A stretch of DNA of 64,000 bases from Elymus sibiricus (lineage: Eukaryota > Streptophyta > Magnoliopsida > Poales > Poaceae): contig CM077665.1 of the NCBI GenBank assembly GCA_039707655.1, positions 76,447,954-76,511,953 on the forward strand, in the 5' to 3' direction. Below the pieces are notes generated by a model, which was not told where the DNA came from, ran no database searches, and saw nothing but the letters and a program-made list of their open reading frames with translations. Below, piece after piece: positions 45,262-56,337 of the stretch. Position 1 is the first letter of the stretch. Every line of letters begins with the position of its first letter. Both the position numbers and the translations under genes were made by a program.

Positions 45262-45917
45262 TGGACTGATGCTTAGGCGTTAAGAATTAGACCAATATAC
45301 AATATTTAAGCATTTTGATGGGCGGCATGACTTGGCAATCTAGAAGCTCTTTTTTTCTTTCTTTTCTGAAACGGGATCTAGAAGCTCTTCAGTCTCACCG
45401 AGTGTCAGTGTCATCAATTCTCTATTATAAACCTCAATTTCTTCGCTTAGTCGTAGATAGTACGTACTAGGTACCAGCAGTGACCACAACAGGCAACTTG
45501 TGAGCCCCGGTGCCAACGACACCAGAGCAAGAAAAAAACAGAACAATAATGCAGGACAGTGGCTTATGCAGGCATATATTTGTTCATTACAAACATAAAT
45601 GTACATTCATACTTGTTATTCTTTCGAAAACTGCCAGATGCAAACGAACTAAACTCTCTCATAGACAGACGGGGGGAGACACATTCGCATGGATCAACGT
45701 AGCGATCCACACCAAACTCAAAAGATAGCTAGCTCGACCGCCCTGCAGCTGACCAACATCCTGAATTTTTTTCTCAGACAAACAAGCGATCTGGTGTCTC
45801 TATCAAGTAGGCACGCTGACATTGAGATCGTCGCTGCAGTCCGGGTTTATTCTCTCTACTGAACGCGCAGAAGTGCAGAACTGATACGGCATCAAGCTGA
45901 TGGCATCAAGGTACAGT
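45262..45917. other. 3' flank of lectin-2
   Basis: No separate gene is seen. It should include the 3' UTR of lectin-2 (minus strand). The 88-codon ORF at 45340-45606 has no recognisable domain. Confidence 0.45.
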
Positions 45918-47680
45918 CTCTGCATGAGAAAGACGAGCAAGCGATGGTGATCAGTGGATAGATTAAGTAGGTACGTAAGAAGTGTAATGATCCGAGGGAT
46001 GGAGGAGAGCAGTGTGTGTAACTTACACCATGGGACGATCTTCCAGCGCTGGTTGTCGCCCTTGCACCACTCCCAGAGCACGACCTCGGTGCCGTCGAGG
46101 ACGCCGCCGTGGTCCTTGTCGCCGTGGAGCGCGTCGAAGTTGAGGTAGATGTTGTTCACCATGCGGATGCAGCGGAACCCCTTGCCCACGTCCCGGCTCT
46201 CCGTCCACAGCAGCGACTCGTCCATGTACTCCGGGTTGTAGCCCACGAGCTTCACCTGCACCCACATGTCGCACTCGCACGCATCACCTACGTGTTGTGA
46301 ACGTCTCAAAACGTACGAGAGCGGGTGTGGAAAATAGTTTCTCGTCGTGTGACGCCAACATGGAAATCGCAAACGTAGATAGGCACGTGCCAACCACTGC
46401 ATTGACCGGCTAACTTGAATCTAAGGTGGACATGCATGTATTAACGTCACAGTCACAAGATGACAAGCGCTACATGTTTGTAGTACCATAATCCAGGTTG
46501 CATGCATGGTGGCTTAGTTTTGCTTACGGGGTGGCTCTGCCCGAGGGAGTGCTTGATGGCTTCGCCGGTGATCTTGTTCACCAGGGCGAACGCAGGGTAC
46601 CCCTCCTCGTCCTTGATCTTGGTGCTGTACCTCATGTCCTTCACCCAGTGCTGCATTTCGTTTTGCCAAACACACAAAATTAACAGAGATGAAAGTTAGT
46701 AAGATGTCGCACGTAATATGGATTGGTTCGGATGGAAACAAGCTATGTGCATTCACCTGGAACTCGTCTCTGGGGTTGGTGGGCGCGAGGCACACGGTGC
46801 CGTTCCTCGCCGTCAGGCTGTAGTCCTCGCCGGCGCTGCACAGGACGCGCACGGTGGACTCGGACGCCAGCGCGCGGTGCAGGTTGCCGTACCCGTACCC
46901 TGCGCCCGGCGGCGCGTACGCCTCTGCGCCGTGGGCATGCGGCGGCGGGGGGCGGTAGCCTCCTCCATACGCAGGCGGAGGCGCGTAGGCATCCTGGCCG
47001 CCGGACGAGCCGCCGCCGTACCCGTACCCGTACCCGCCACCGTCGGCGCCCCAGGGCAGGATCTTCCAGCTCTGGTTCTCCCCCTTGCAAAACTCCCAGA
47101 GCACGACGCCGGTGCCGTCGTGCACCCCGCCGTGGGACTTGTCGCCGTGGAGGGCGTCGAAGCTGAGGTTGAGGTTGTTGACCATGCGGATGCAGCGGAA
47201 GCCCTTGCCCACGTCGTTGCTCTCGGTCCACAGCACGGACTCGTCCAGGTACTCCGGGTTGTAGGGGATGAGCTTGACGGGGTGGGACTGGCCGAGCGAG
47301 TGCTTGACGGCCAGCCCGGTGGCCTTGTTCACCAGCGCGAACGCCGGGTGGCCCTCCGCGTCGCTCACCCGCGTGCTGTGCCTCATGTCCTTGTACCAGT
47401 GCTGCACCCACATACACATGCTTGCATGCATGCACAGATGAAAGTGTCACAATTACGTACGTACGTTACGTTCATTTTCGGACGACGAGTTGATAAGCGC
47501 GGGAGTGTATGTACGTGCCTGGTACTCGTCGCGGGGGTTTGTGGGGGCGAGGACGACGGCGTCGTGGCGGATGGTGAGGCAGTAGGCCTCGTCGGCGCGG
47601 CAGAAGATCTTGAACGTCGGCTCGTGCTGCGGCATCATCGGCGGCGGAGGAGGCTGGTTGTGCTTCTTGTGCCCGAACAT
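45918..47680 (-). CDS. Two-domain EUL lectin (R40-type) with Gly/Tyr/Pro-rich linker, lectin-2
   Basis: Predicted exons (minus): 47680-47519, 47401-46757, 46650-46528, 46255-46027 and 45919-45918 (AG of the stop). Product about 386 aa. The N-terminus is MFGHKKHNQPPPPPMMPQHE, followed by EUL domain 1, a ~60-aa Gly/Tyr/Pro linker (GYGYGYGGGSSGG...AYAPPGAGYGYG), and EUL domain 2 ending WKIVPW. Intron 1 needs a GC donor (CAG|GCACGT); all others are GT-AG, and the first three are phase 0. The last intron (46026-45920) splits the stop codon T|AG; if unspliced, the frame runs about 74 codons further to 45803. Domain 1 has an intron before HW but none after HP, the opposite of lectin-1. No signal peptide. 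A stress-related cytosolic/nuclear lectin role is inferred from the family. Confidence 0.87.
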
Positions 47681-47761
47681 GATGACAACGAGGACAGGGT
47701 GAGCAACTGAGCGATCGTGGCGGTGTTAGTGTGTGCTGCTGGCCGGCGACCACGGCCGGGG

Positions 47762-47769
47762 TTTTATAG
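47762..47769 (-). promoter_or_regulatory. TATA box of lectin-2
   Basis: Minus-strand CTATAAAA about 85 bp upstream of the ATG at 47680, matching the arrangement in lectin-1. Confidence 0.7.
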
Positions 47770-47962
47770 GGCTTGGGAGCGCACGCCCCACGGGAGTTAA
47801 CAAATGTGACCAAATTAGAGAAGGTGGAAGACGGATAGGTGAGGGTTGAACGACGCGGCCTCCGTTAGGACCGAGGCGTGCCGGAGCGCAGAGCCGGCCA
47901 GCCGCGGCGTTGTTAATCGCGCGCCTTCTATGACTAGAGACGCCGTGGTTTGTCATCCGCAT

Positions 47963-50100
47963 CGTCGTGTCCGCAGCCGTGGGGCCGGCTGGCGATCGCA
48001 GGTGCCCACGTAGAGATTGTTTTGTTGGGAAGCGCCGTCCTGATGCTCTAAGATGGTCAGTGTTCTCTTCTGGGCGAAGGCACCTTCATTACCTGCTTTC
48101 TACTCGCGTTAGGGCATCTGCAATGCTCACATTCAAAATTTGCTCCTGCATCCGTCCGCGGGGCAGAGAATGCCAGTCCATAAACATGCATGCGGGTGTC
48201 GGCCATCCAAGTCTGTTTACATTTCAAATGAATTTTAACGAAAACGCACAAATTTGATGCAAACTCGAACAAACCGGACAATATTCAGTCATACCTGAAT
48301 GGTTTCTACATAAAATCAGATGCTTTTTCATCTAAGTCGGAGCAAATTCATTATATTTACACATATTTCAAGTACACCGGACTGTAAACGTAGACTAAAA
48401 TAGCCACCGGCGTCTGTTCCCCGTCCCAGGCCGGTCATGAGCCTCAGAAAATGAAGCCCTGCCTCCTCCACCTCCTCCGCAGCCCTACACTCCTACGGCA
48501 TGTCTTTCCCATGTCCGGCAACCCACTCCTCAGAATGTCGGGAGTTCGGGAGGTATATGTTTCAGCGAGAGGGGAAGAGTAGCCTCCGTTTTCTCTTTGT
48601 TCGGCAGCGCCACTCATCGAAGTGGCACCAAAGAGATATGCTTCAGTCAGAGGGGAAGGGTGGCCTCCGCGTCCGTGAAGCATGGAGCAGAGCTGTTTTT
48701 TTTTGGGGGGGGGGGGGGGGGGAGGGGGACGGTGACCTGCGAGCGGGCAAGACACCGGCTGTGCACACCGGTGATGTGTCGGCGGTGGAGCCAAGCAGCG
48801 ACGACTTCCCATGTTCTACTTTTCCTCGATGTTGGTGGCGGCCGTGAACGTGTAGGACGCCACCTCATCACTCTCCGGGAAGTCGGCTTCTTTCTTCGCC
48901 GGCAGGGCGTGGCTCTGCGAACGTTGACGCCGGATGGCGCGGTCGCAGGCGCGGAGGAGCGGGCCTCATCCATGGCAGTGACGATGCCCGTGCCACTGTG
49001 CTCCCCTACGTGCCGGTCTGGAGAAACTCGCCACTCCTCCGCGAGCTGGCTTGGAGTGGCGAGTTGTTGAGTGACGCGCCGGCTCGGAGCCTCGCCCATG
49101 GTACTGACGGCTTGGAGCGGCGAGGGAGGTGGAGCACCGAGTTGCCTGGCTCGTATCTGACGGGCTCGGTGGGCCACCCTGATGGCTTTTATGCCGGAGA
49201 ACTCCTCTTCCTGCTCGTTGAATGCCATGGGGCGGACCCAAGACCCATGAATTTTTTCTAGAGGGGGCAATAATGTATGGCCATATTGATGAATTAGCAA
49301 GGCAATTGTCCTTCTAAACTAAAACCTAGGCACAATCACTTCATTCTCCATGAGATAACTAAATTCATTGCCAAAAAGAAAAAAAACTAACAATTTGAAG
49401 CAAAATGACTTGCGTCTTGTTCGTACGCAAAAGTGAACGTTGACACATTGTCGAACAATCTAACCTACAACCTATAAGAAAAAAAATCATTATCAAACAG
49501 GGGGGTAATGAAAACATCGAATGATTCCTTTATACAACTGAAAAGAGCTTTTAACACAATCCTTTCGTTTCATCCCACGGCGATTTTCACCTCATGAAAA
49601 CGTTCAACTATCATTAGGGAAAAAACTGGCAGTTATTTTTCTACAAAGCAAATGCGGCCATGATTCATACCAATCGGCGCTAATATGTTGATTGATCTTC
49701 CCAATTGTCATTGGCTTAATCTTCTTAGGACGAGGCTAATATACTTGTGCTTATTGGGATTGTAGTATGCAATCTTCTTCGTTTTCGATGGATGCAAAGG
49801 AAGCTTGTTGGTTTTTTCTAAACTCTCCATTAGCTTCTCAGTAACTTTAAGTGCCAAAAAAGCAGAACGTAGATGAATCGACAAGGTTTCAAGCACAGTA
49901 CATGAAGTTTAAGTGTGCTGGGAACTAGAAAAAATAGTTGACCAAATGAAAATTTGAGTATGTCAGTCTAGATTAAAGTTAGTACTAAACTTTTGATCTA
50001 AACAGTCTTATATTTGTTTACAGAGAGAGTATATCTTATGACAAAATCATTTGAACTGAATTTGTAAAGTTTTTTGAAATGAATTCTACTTTATTTACTA
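47963..50100. other. Upstream region of lectin-2 with repeat remnants
   Basis: No intact gene is recognised. A TTAGGGCATCTGCAATGC motif at about 48110 resembles a Harbinger-type terminus (TTA plus GGGCATCT), and 48113-48460 looks like a non-autonomous remnant. 48430-49260 is GC-rich, with ORFs on both strands but no domain. 49970-50035 (agtcttatatttgtttacagagag) resembles a Stowaway end. The 62-codon ORF at 49708-49896 (minus) is not recognised. Confidence 0.4.
48705..48722 (+). repeat. Homopolymer run of 18 G
   Basis: Eighteen G in a row after a run of T, followed by AGGGGG. Potential quadruplex former, and a likely site of replication slippage or assembly error. Confidence 0.9.
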
Positions 50101-51204
50101 TAAAAAGCGATGTCAGTTTTTTCGGAATCAATACTCCTCGTTTGTAGTGATTTTCTTTTGTTGGATAGTGCAACCTAGCGAGCGAGCAACATCGAGCGAC
50201 CAAGCCATTCACTCACTTATTGGGCCACAATCCATGCTAGCCACACACGAGTGCCGGTTGGCAAACTAGCGCTTAAGGGGGAGGTCCTATTGGGCGCGTT
50301 CTGCGTCAAACCGATGTCGCTTCACACAGAGGCGCGTCCTTCGCGGGCTTTGTGGGTTGCGCGTGTTTCGTCTGTTTCTGACACGTGTTTGAAACTGTTT
50401 CTGGCTCACGTTTCAACTGTTTCCTCTGTGTGGAACTGTTGCTCTCTTTCGTCTGTTTCAAATTTCTACCCATGTCCCGTACAGATTTCAGGTGCTTGAA
50501 CTGGAAACAGTAAGCAATAAAGTATGACTCATTCTGCTGGTGTCCATTTTCTTTACAAACTGATTCTGCTGTTTCAACCTTCTTTACAACTTAAAGTAAG
50601 CAAGAAAGTATCACTCGTGCAGCATGAAAAAAAATGTATCGTTTAGAAATTTTTCTTTGACTTGGAAACTGATTCTGCTGTTTGAATCTTCTTTCACTTG
50701 GAAAATTTCTTTGCAGTGGAACATTCCTTCAAGTTGAAAGTAATAATAGCGATGAGACTCTTCAGAATAAAAGGAAAATATGATAGTTTGAAGTATTGGA
50801 AAAAATATATTTGGATAGGTAAAGTGTTGAGGAAAAAGAAATGTGGAAATAGTCGTTCCTCCCAAGTAAAATAAAGGTGCAAACATTCGTTCATTGGAAT
50901 TCTTTAGGTGAAAAGAGTTACACTATGCACTATTACTTAGTAAGAGAAACTGCAGATCATGAAATTACCTAAGCTGAGTTCATATGCGGAACAAACAATG
51001 ATTAGCTTTGAGAGGTTCACTGAAATTGGCAAAAACCCCGTTCAAGAACAAATGTCATTACAACAAAATAATTGCACTGTTCAATTCAAAGAACAAGGTC
51101 TAAGGACATACTTCTCTGTTGTCCTTGAATGAAAAGAACTAGAGAGCTTACATGTATCTTTAGGAAAGAAGTTACGAATGGCAGTAGAATTTCGTTGTCC
51201 TTGC

Positions 51205-52040
51205 AAATTGAAACCGCGGATTTTTTTTGAATTTCTGAACAAATTTTTAAAAAATGGAACATTTCATGAAATTACAAAAAAAATGAAACCGCAGACATTT
51301 TTTGAATTTGTGAACAACTTTTTAAAAATGGAACATCATGAAATATCTAACAAAAAATTGAAACCACAGACATTTTTTAAAATTCCTTAACACTTTTTCA
51401 AACGCGAACATTTTTTAAACCGCGAACATTTTTTGAATTTCTGAACAAATATTAAAAAAATGGAACATTTCATGAAATTACGAAAAAATGAAACCGTGGA
51501 CATTTTTTGAATTTGCGAACAACTTTTTCTATAAAATGGAACTTCATGAAATATCTAACAAAAATTTGAAACCACGATAATTTTTTGAAATTCCTGAATT
51601 CTTTTTCAAACACAAACATTTTTTTAAATGGCGCACATTTTTTGAATTTTCGAACAAATACTTGAAAATATGGAACATTTCATGAAATTATGAAAAAATG
51701 AAACCGCGGACATTTTTTGAATTTGTGAACAAATTTTTAAAAATGGAACTTCATGAAATATCTAACGAAAATTTGAAACCATGGACATTTTTTGAAATTC
51801 CTGAATACTTTTTCAAAAGCAAATATTTTTTAAACTGCGAACATTTTTTTAATTTCTGAACAAATATTTTAAAAATGGAACATTTCATGAAATTATGAAA
51901 AAATGAAACCGCAGTCTTTTTTTGAGTTTGTGAACTATTTTTTCAAAATGGAGCTTCATGAAATATCTATCAAATATTTGAAAACTTGAACATTTTTTGA
52001 TATTCATGAACACTTTTTCACACGAGAATATTTTTTTTAA
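51205..52040. repeat. ~207-bp tandem array, about four units
   Basis: The marker TGGAACATTTCATGAAATTA recurs at about 51254, 51460, 51670 and 51875 (spacings about 206, 210 and 205). Each unit contains gaaaccgcggacattttttg, ggaact/ctcatgaaatatctaa and gaacactttttcaaa in the same order. Units differ by many substitutions, so the array is old. Confidence 0.85.
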
Positions 52041-53085
52041 TTTCAGACCAAAATTTTAAAGCATGAACATTTTTTGAAATTCCAGAAGGTTTTTTTAAAT
52101 AAGAACATTTTCTAGATTTGTGAGAAAATTGAGAAAATACATGAACATTTTTTGAATTCCTGTACATTGTTTTAATTTGTGAACATATATTAAAAAGTGG
52201 AAAATTGACTTGAAAAGGAAAAAATGGGGAAAATAAAGTAAAAAAAGAAACAAAAAAGAAAAAAAGAAACCGAAATAGGAAAAGAAAAAATAAATAAGAA
52301 AGTACAATGAATAAAAATAAATAAAATTAATAAAAAAAAGAAAAACCTAAAAGAAACAAGAAAACCGGTTGGGAAATTCTAGAAGGTTCCCAAAACCGAA
52401 AACGCTGCAACTTGTTAATGGGCCGGCCAAGGTTATTGCCTGATCGCCAGGGTCTGTGCGAAGGTAGGCACTTTGACGCATCGTGTGTCGAATAGAAAAT
52501 TCCCGCTTAAGGTATTCAGCATCGTAGTACGAGGTGGATAACAAACAAACACGAACCCAACCCCCCCTCTCTCAGTGGGCAATGTGGGCCTGCTGATGCG
52601 TGGAACGGAGCGTTCCTATGTTTTAATTTTTTCTATTTATTTTTTGCTTTTCAACTTCAGAGAATGTTCACAAATCTCAATTTTGATTTTTTCCTGGGGA
52701 TTTGAACAAATGTTTTGAATTTTATTAAATGATCGATAATTTAAAATATGCTTTAAATTCAAAAAAGTTTACAAATATGATTTTTTCTGATTTAAAGAAA
52801 TGTTCACCATTTTTTAAGAAGTTTCGACTTTCAAAAATGTTAGCGACTTTAATTCCGTGAAAATTGTTTAAAATTGACGAACCTTTTCTAATGTGGGAGC
52901 ATTTTTTTTATAGATGCCTTTTTTATCTGTAAAAAATAGAAGTCTGTTTTTTTTACCAACGCCTGTTGGTTTTCTAGATGGCTAGTGCAAGCCATCGAGT
53001 GAGCAACAACGAACGATTGCGCAATTCACGCAGTAGTGGCCCGCAATCTACGTTAGCCTCCCACGAGTGCCGGCTGGCAACGTAG

Positions 53086-53094
53086 CACTTGAGG
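53086..53094. repeat. 9-bp target duplication CACTTGAGG (left)
   Basis: CACTTGAGG before the long-TIR element, repeated at 55637-55645 after it. Confidence 0.88.
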
Positions 53095-55636
53095 GAGTTA
53101 ATTGCACGGGAGTACCACAATTGGGGCATTACAAGCAGATTTGATACCAAGATTGATAATTTTCACATGTCTGTACCAAGTCTGGGGCTAGGCGTTACAG
53201 AAAAGGCTAATCCGTGTATAAACACGTATTGACGGTGTATCTGACTGACGGGGCCGGCCTGTCAGGTGCTGAAGGGGCAAGTTTTTTTTGCAGAAAGCCC
53301 CCTTACTTTATACGTAATCACATGAATACCCCTTATTTTTGCAAAAAAAGAGATCATGTGATGGATTTTTTTTCGTTCGCAATTTTCACTGTCGAATCGG
53401 ACTCATTTGAAAGTTTCCGTGGATTTGGACGAATAAACAAAACGCACGCATGATGCGCTAGCCAGCACGCCAAAACGAGGCTGGTGTTCTAGGATAGGCG
53501 ATACTTTTTTTATAATATCCTGCAAACGCTGGGCTGCTGGTTGGGCCAGGCAAGGCCTGCCTTTCTTTACTAGCGCGCCTGTGGGGCTTGTTCCTAGCCC
53601 AGGTTTCTTTTCGTTACTCTATGTTTCATTTCTCTTATTATGCTTTTCTTTTCTGGCTTTGGCTTATTTTTATATTTTTCTTTTTTCTTCTTCTTTTTTC
53701 ATTACGTGGGTTGGTTTTTCAAATACTCATGAACATTTTTTTAATGTACGCCAAGAACTTTTTTTGCGTATAGTGAACATTTTTCAATGCATGATGAACT
53801 TTTCTTTACAAACCGTGAATATATTTTTAGTATAATGATTTTTTGGTAATATATGATGAACATATTTTAAATGCAAATTGATTATTTTGTAAGATACATT
53901 GATTTTTTTCTTAAGATAGGATGAACATTTTACATGATACATGATGAATTTTTTTGACAATGTGTATGTCAAAAAATGTTCAGCAAAATGTCGATATGAT
54001 GAATGATTTTTTGGTGAATGAATTTTTTTAACAGTTCATTACACAGTGGTATCTACAATAATACGTAATTTTCTTTAGGTATGATGACCATTTTGCATAT
54101 TATTGTGTAAAATCATTTTGTATTTCAAGAAACACCTCGATTTTTTAATAAAAGTTTAATGCATTTCTAAAAGTTATTATGATTACACAACTATTTTTAA
54201 CTCATGTTGTCAACCTTTTAAGTTACATATTATTGGATGCTTGTGGTCCTGAATGAAGTCACATAAAACTTTGTCCGTGCGTGTGTTTTAGTCTGGTGCT
54301 TGACACTTAATAATACAAATATGTAATCGCAAGAAAAATATGTATTAATATCATAATTTAAAAAAATTGAAACTCAGCGCGTGCAGCTTTGCTGGGCCAA
54401 ACCAGCCGGCCAGCGTGCGAAGGCTAGTATAAAAAACTTATCTCCCATGCTGATGAGTGCATTCGAGAGGTCGCCGGGTCAATTCCCGTGTCGCCCGAAT
54501 TTTGTTCATTTTATTTATTCGTCCAAATCGACGGAAACTTTCAAATGAATCCGATTCGATAGTGAAAATTGCGAACGAAAAAAAATCCATCGCATGAGTT
54601 CTTTTTCCGCAAAAATAAGGGATATTCATGTGATTAAGTATAAAGTAAGGGGGCTTTCTGCAAAAACATGCCATGTCAACACCTGACAGGCGGGCCCCGT
54701 CAGTCAGATACACCATCGCCCGAATTTTGTTCATTTTATTTATTCGTCCAAATCCACGGAAACTTTCAAATGAGTCTGATTCGATAGTGAAAATTGCGAA
54801 CGAAAAAAAAATCCATCACATGAGTTCTTTTTCCGCAAAAATAAGGGGTATTCATGTGATTACGTATAAAGTAAGGGGGCTTTCTGCAATAAAACTTGCC
54901 ATGTTAGCACCTGACAAGCGGGCCCCGTCAGTCAGATACACCGTCAATACGTGTTTATACGCGGATTAGCCTTTTCTGTAACGCCTAGCCCCAGACTTGG
55001 TACCGACATGTAAAAATTATCAATCTTTGTACCAATCTGCTTGTAATGCCACAATTGTGTTACTTTCGTGCAATTAACACCAAATCGACGGAAACTTTCA
55101 AATGAATCCGATTTGATAGTGAAAATTGCGAACGAAAAAAATCCATCGCATGAGTTCTTTTTCCGCAAAAATAAGGGGTATTCATGTGATTACGTATAAA
55201 GTAAGGGGGCTTTCTGCAAAAAACGCGCCATGTCAGCACCTGACAGGCGGGCCCCGTCAGTCAGATACACCATCTCCCGAATTTTGTTCATTTTATTTAT
55301 TCGTCCAAATCCACGGAAACTTTCAAATGAGTCCGATTCGATAGTGAAAATTGCGAACGAAAAAAAATCCATCACATGAGTTCTTTTTCCGCAAAAATAA
55401 GGGGTATTCATGTGATTACGTATAAAGTAAGGGGGCTTTCTGCAAAAAAACCTACCATGTCAGCACCTGACAGGCGGGCCCCGTCAGTCAGATACACCGT
55501 CAATACGTGTTTATACGCGGATTAGCCTTTTCTGTAACGCCTAGTCCCAGACTTCATACCGATATGTAAAAATTATCAATCTTTGTACCAATCTGCTTGT
55601 AATGCCACAATTGTGTTACTTTCATGCAATTAACTC
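53095..55636. mobile_element. Non-autonomous Mutator-like element with long TIRs
   Basis: Flanked by the 9-bp duplication CACTTGAGG, the Mutator-superfamily size. Terminal inverted repeats start GAGTTAATTGCA and extend at least 300 bp: left about 53095-53440, right about 55275-55636. They include the shared sequence around cgtattgacggtgtatctga. The right side holds extra tandem copies: a block at about 54495-55080 is repeated at 55083-55636, and within each a ~220-bp unit (starting aatccacggaaactttc) occurs twice. No transposase is present; the interior (53500-54420) is T-rich. All ORFs in this interval are repeat artefacts. Confidence 0.82.
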
Positions 55637-55645
55637 CACTTGAGG

Positions 55646-56337
55646 CGCGTAGTAAGAGGTCTCGAATAGCGGACAACGCACGAACGTGCACCCTCCACTC
55701 CTCCTACGCGCTTTGGGTCCGCTGATGTGCAGGGCGGGCGGTCTTTATTTTCCTCTTTTTATATTTTATTTTTCCTTTTAACTAAAAATTGTTCAGGAAT
55801 TCCAAAATCAAAAAATGTTTGAGATTTCAAAACAGTTCCAGATTTTCAAAAATTATCACGAATTGGAAAATATTCTGTATTTAATGTTCACAAAATTAAA
55901 ATGCAACTTGATTTCAAAAATGTTAATGAATTGTTAAAATGTTTCTATATTTTATTTTTTGCATATTTCATGTAATGTTCAGGAATTTGAATTGTTTTCC
56001 AGATTTCATAAAATTTTCACAAATTTGCAATGTTTTCCAAAACTTAAAAATGATTATCAGATTTCAAAAAGTATCCATCATTTGAAAATAATTCCTGGAT
56101 TATGTTTTAAAATAATACAGCAAATATTCATGAATTTATAAAATGTTCTACATTTTTAAAGTTAAATTTTAAAATTTTGCCCATTATAAAAGTTGCATAT
56201 TTTTATTTTTTAAAGATATTTTAAAATATAAAATGGGGAAATTGAAAATAAGAAAATAAAATAAAAAATCCTAAAAATCAAAGGAAAAAATACAGCATTT
56301 TTTTCGAGTAATAGGAAAAAATACAGCAAAAGAGAAA
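55646..56337. other. AT-rich repeat flank left of the LINE
   Basis: Continuation of the repeat interrupted by the MULE-like element (gcgcgtagtaagaggtctcg...), then AT-rich sequence with many gttcaggaattccaaaa-type motifs. No gene. Confidence 0.5.

Larger units (their letters stand above)
50101..53094. other. AT-rich repetitive region
   Basis: Two diverged copies of one repeat are recognisable: around 50160-50280 (gcaacctagcgagcgagcaac ... cgagtgccggttggcaaactagcgctt) and 52975-53095 (gcaagccatcgagtgagcaac ... cgagtgccggctggcaacgtagcactt). Between them lie the 207-bp array (51205-52040) and further GAACATTTTT-rich sequence. 50510-50720 has repeats of actgattctgctgttt. No coding gene is seen. 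Confidence 0.5.

Noticed and set aside
46718..47710. 330-codon plus-strand ORF
   Set aside because: It is the antisense shadow of lectin-2 exons 1-2 in GC-rich DNA; the minus strand encodes clear EUL domains with sensible splice sites.
48597..49300. 157-codon plus and 217-codon minus ORFs
   Set aside because: Overlapping antisense frames in a GC-rich repeat remnant that include the 18-G run; no recognisable domain.
54438..55411. Several similar 70-100-codon ORFs
   Set aside because: All are the same repeated TIR unit of the MULE-like element read in different copies.
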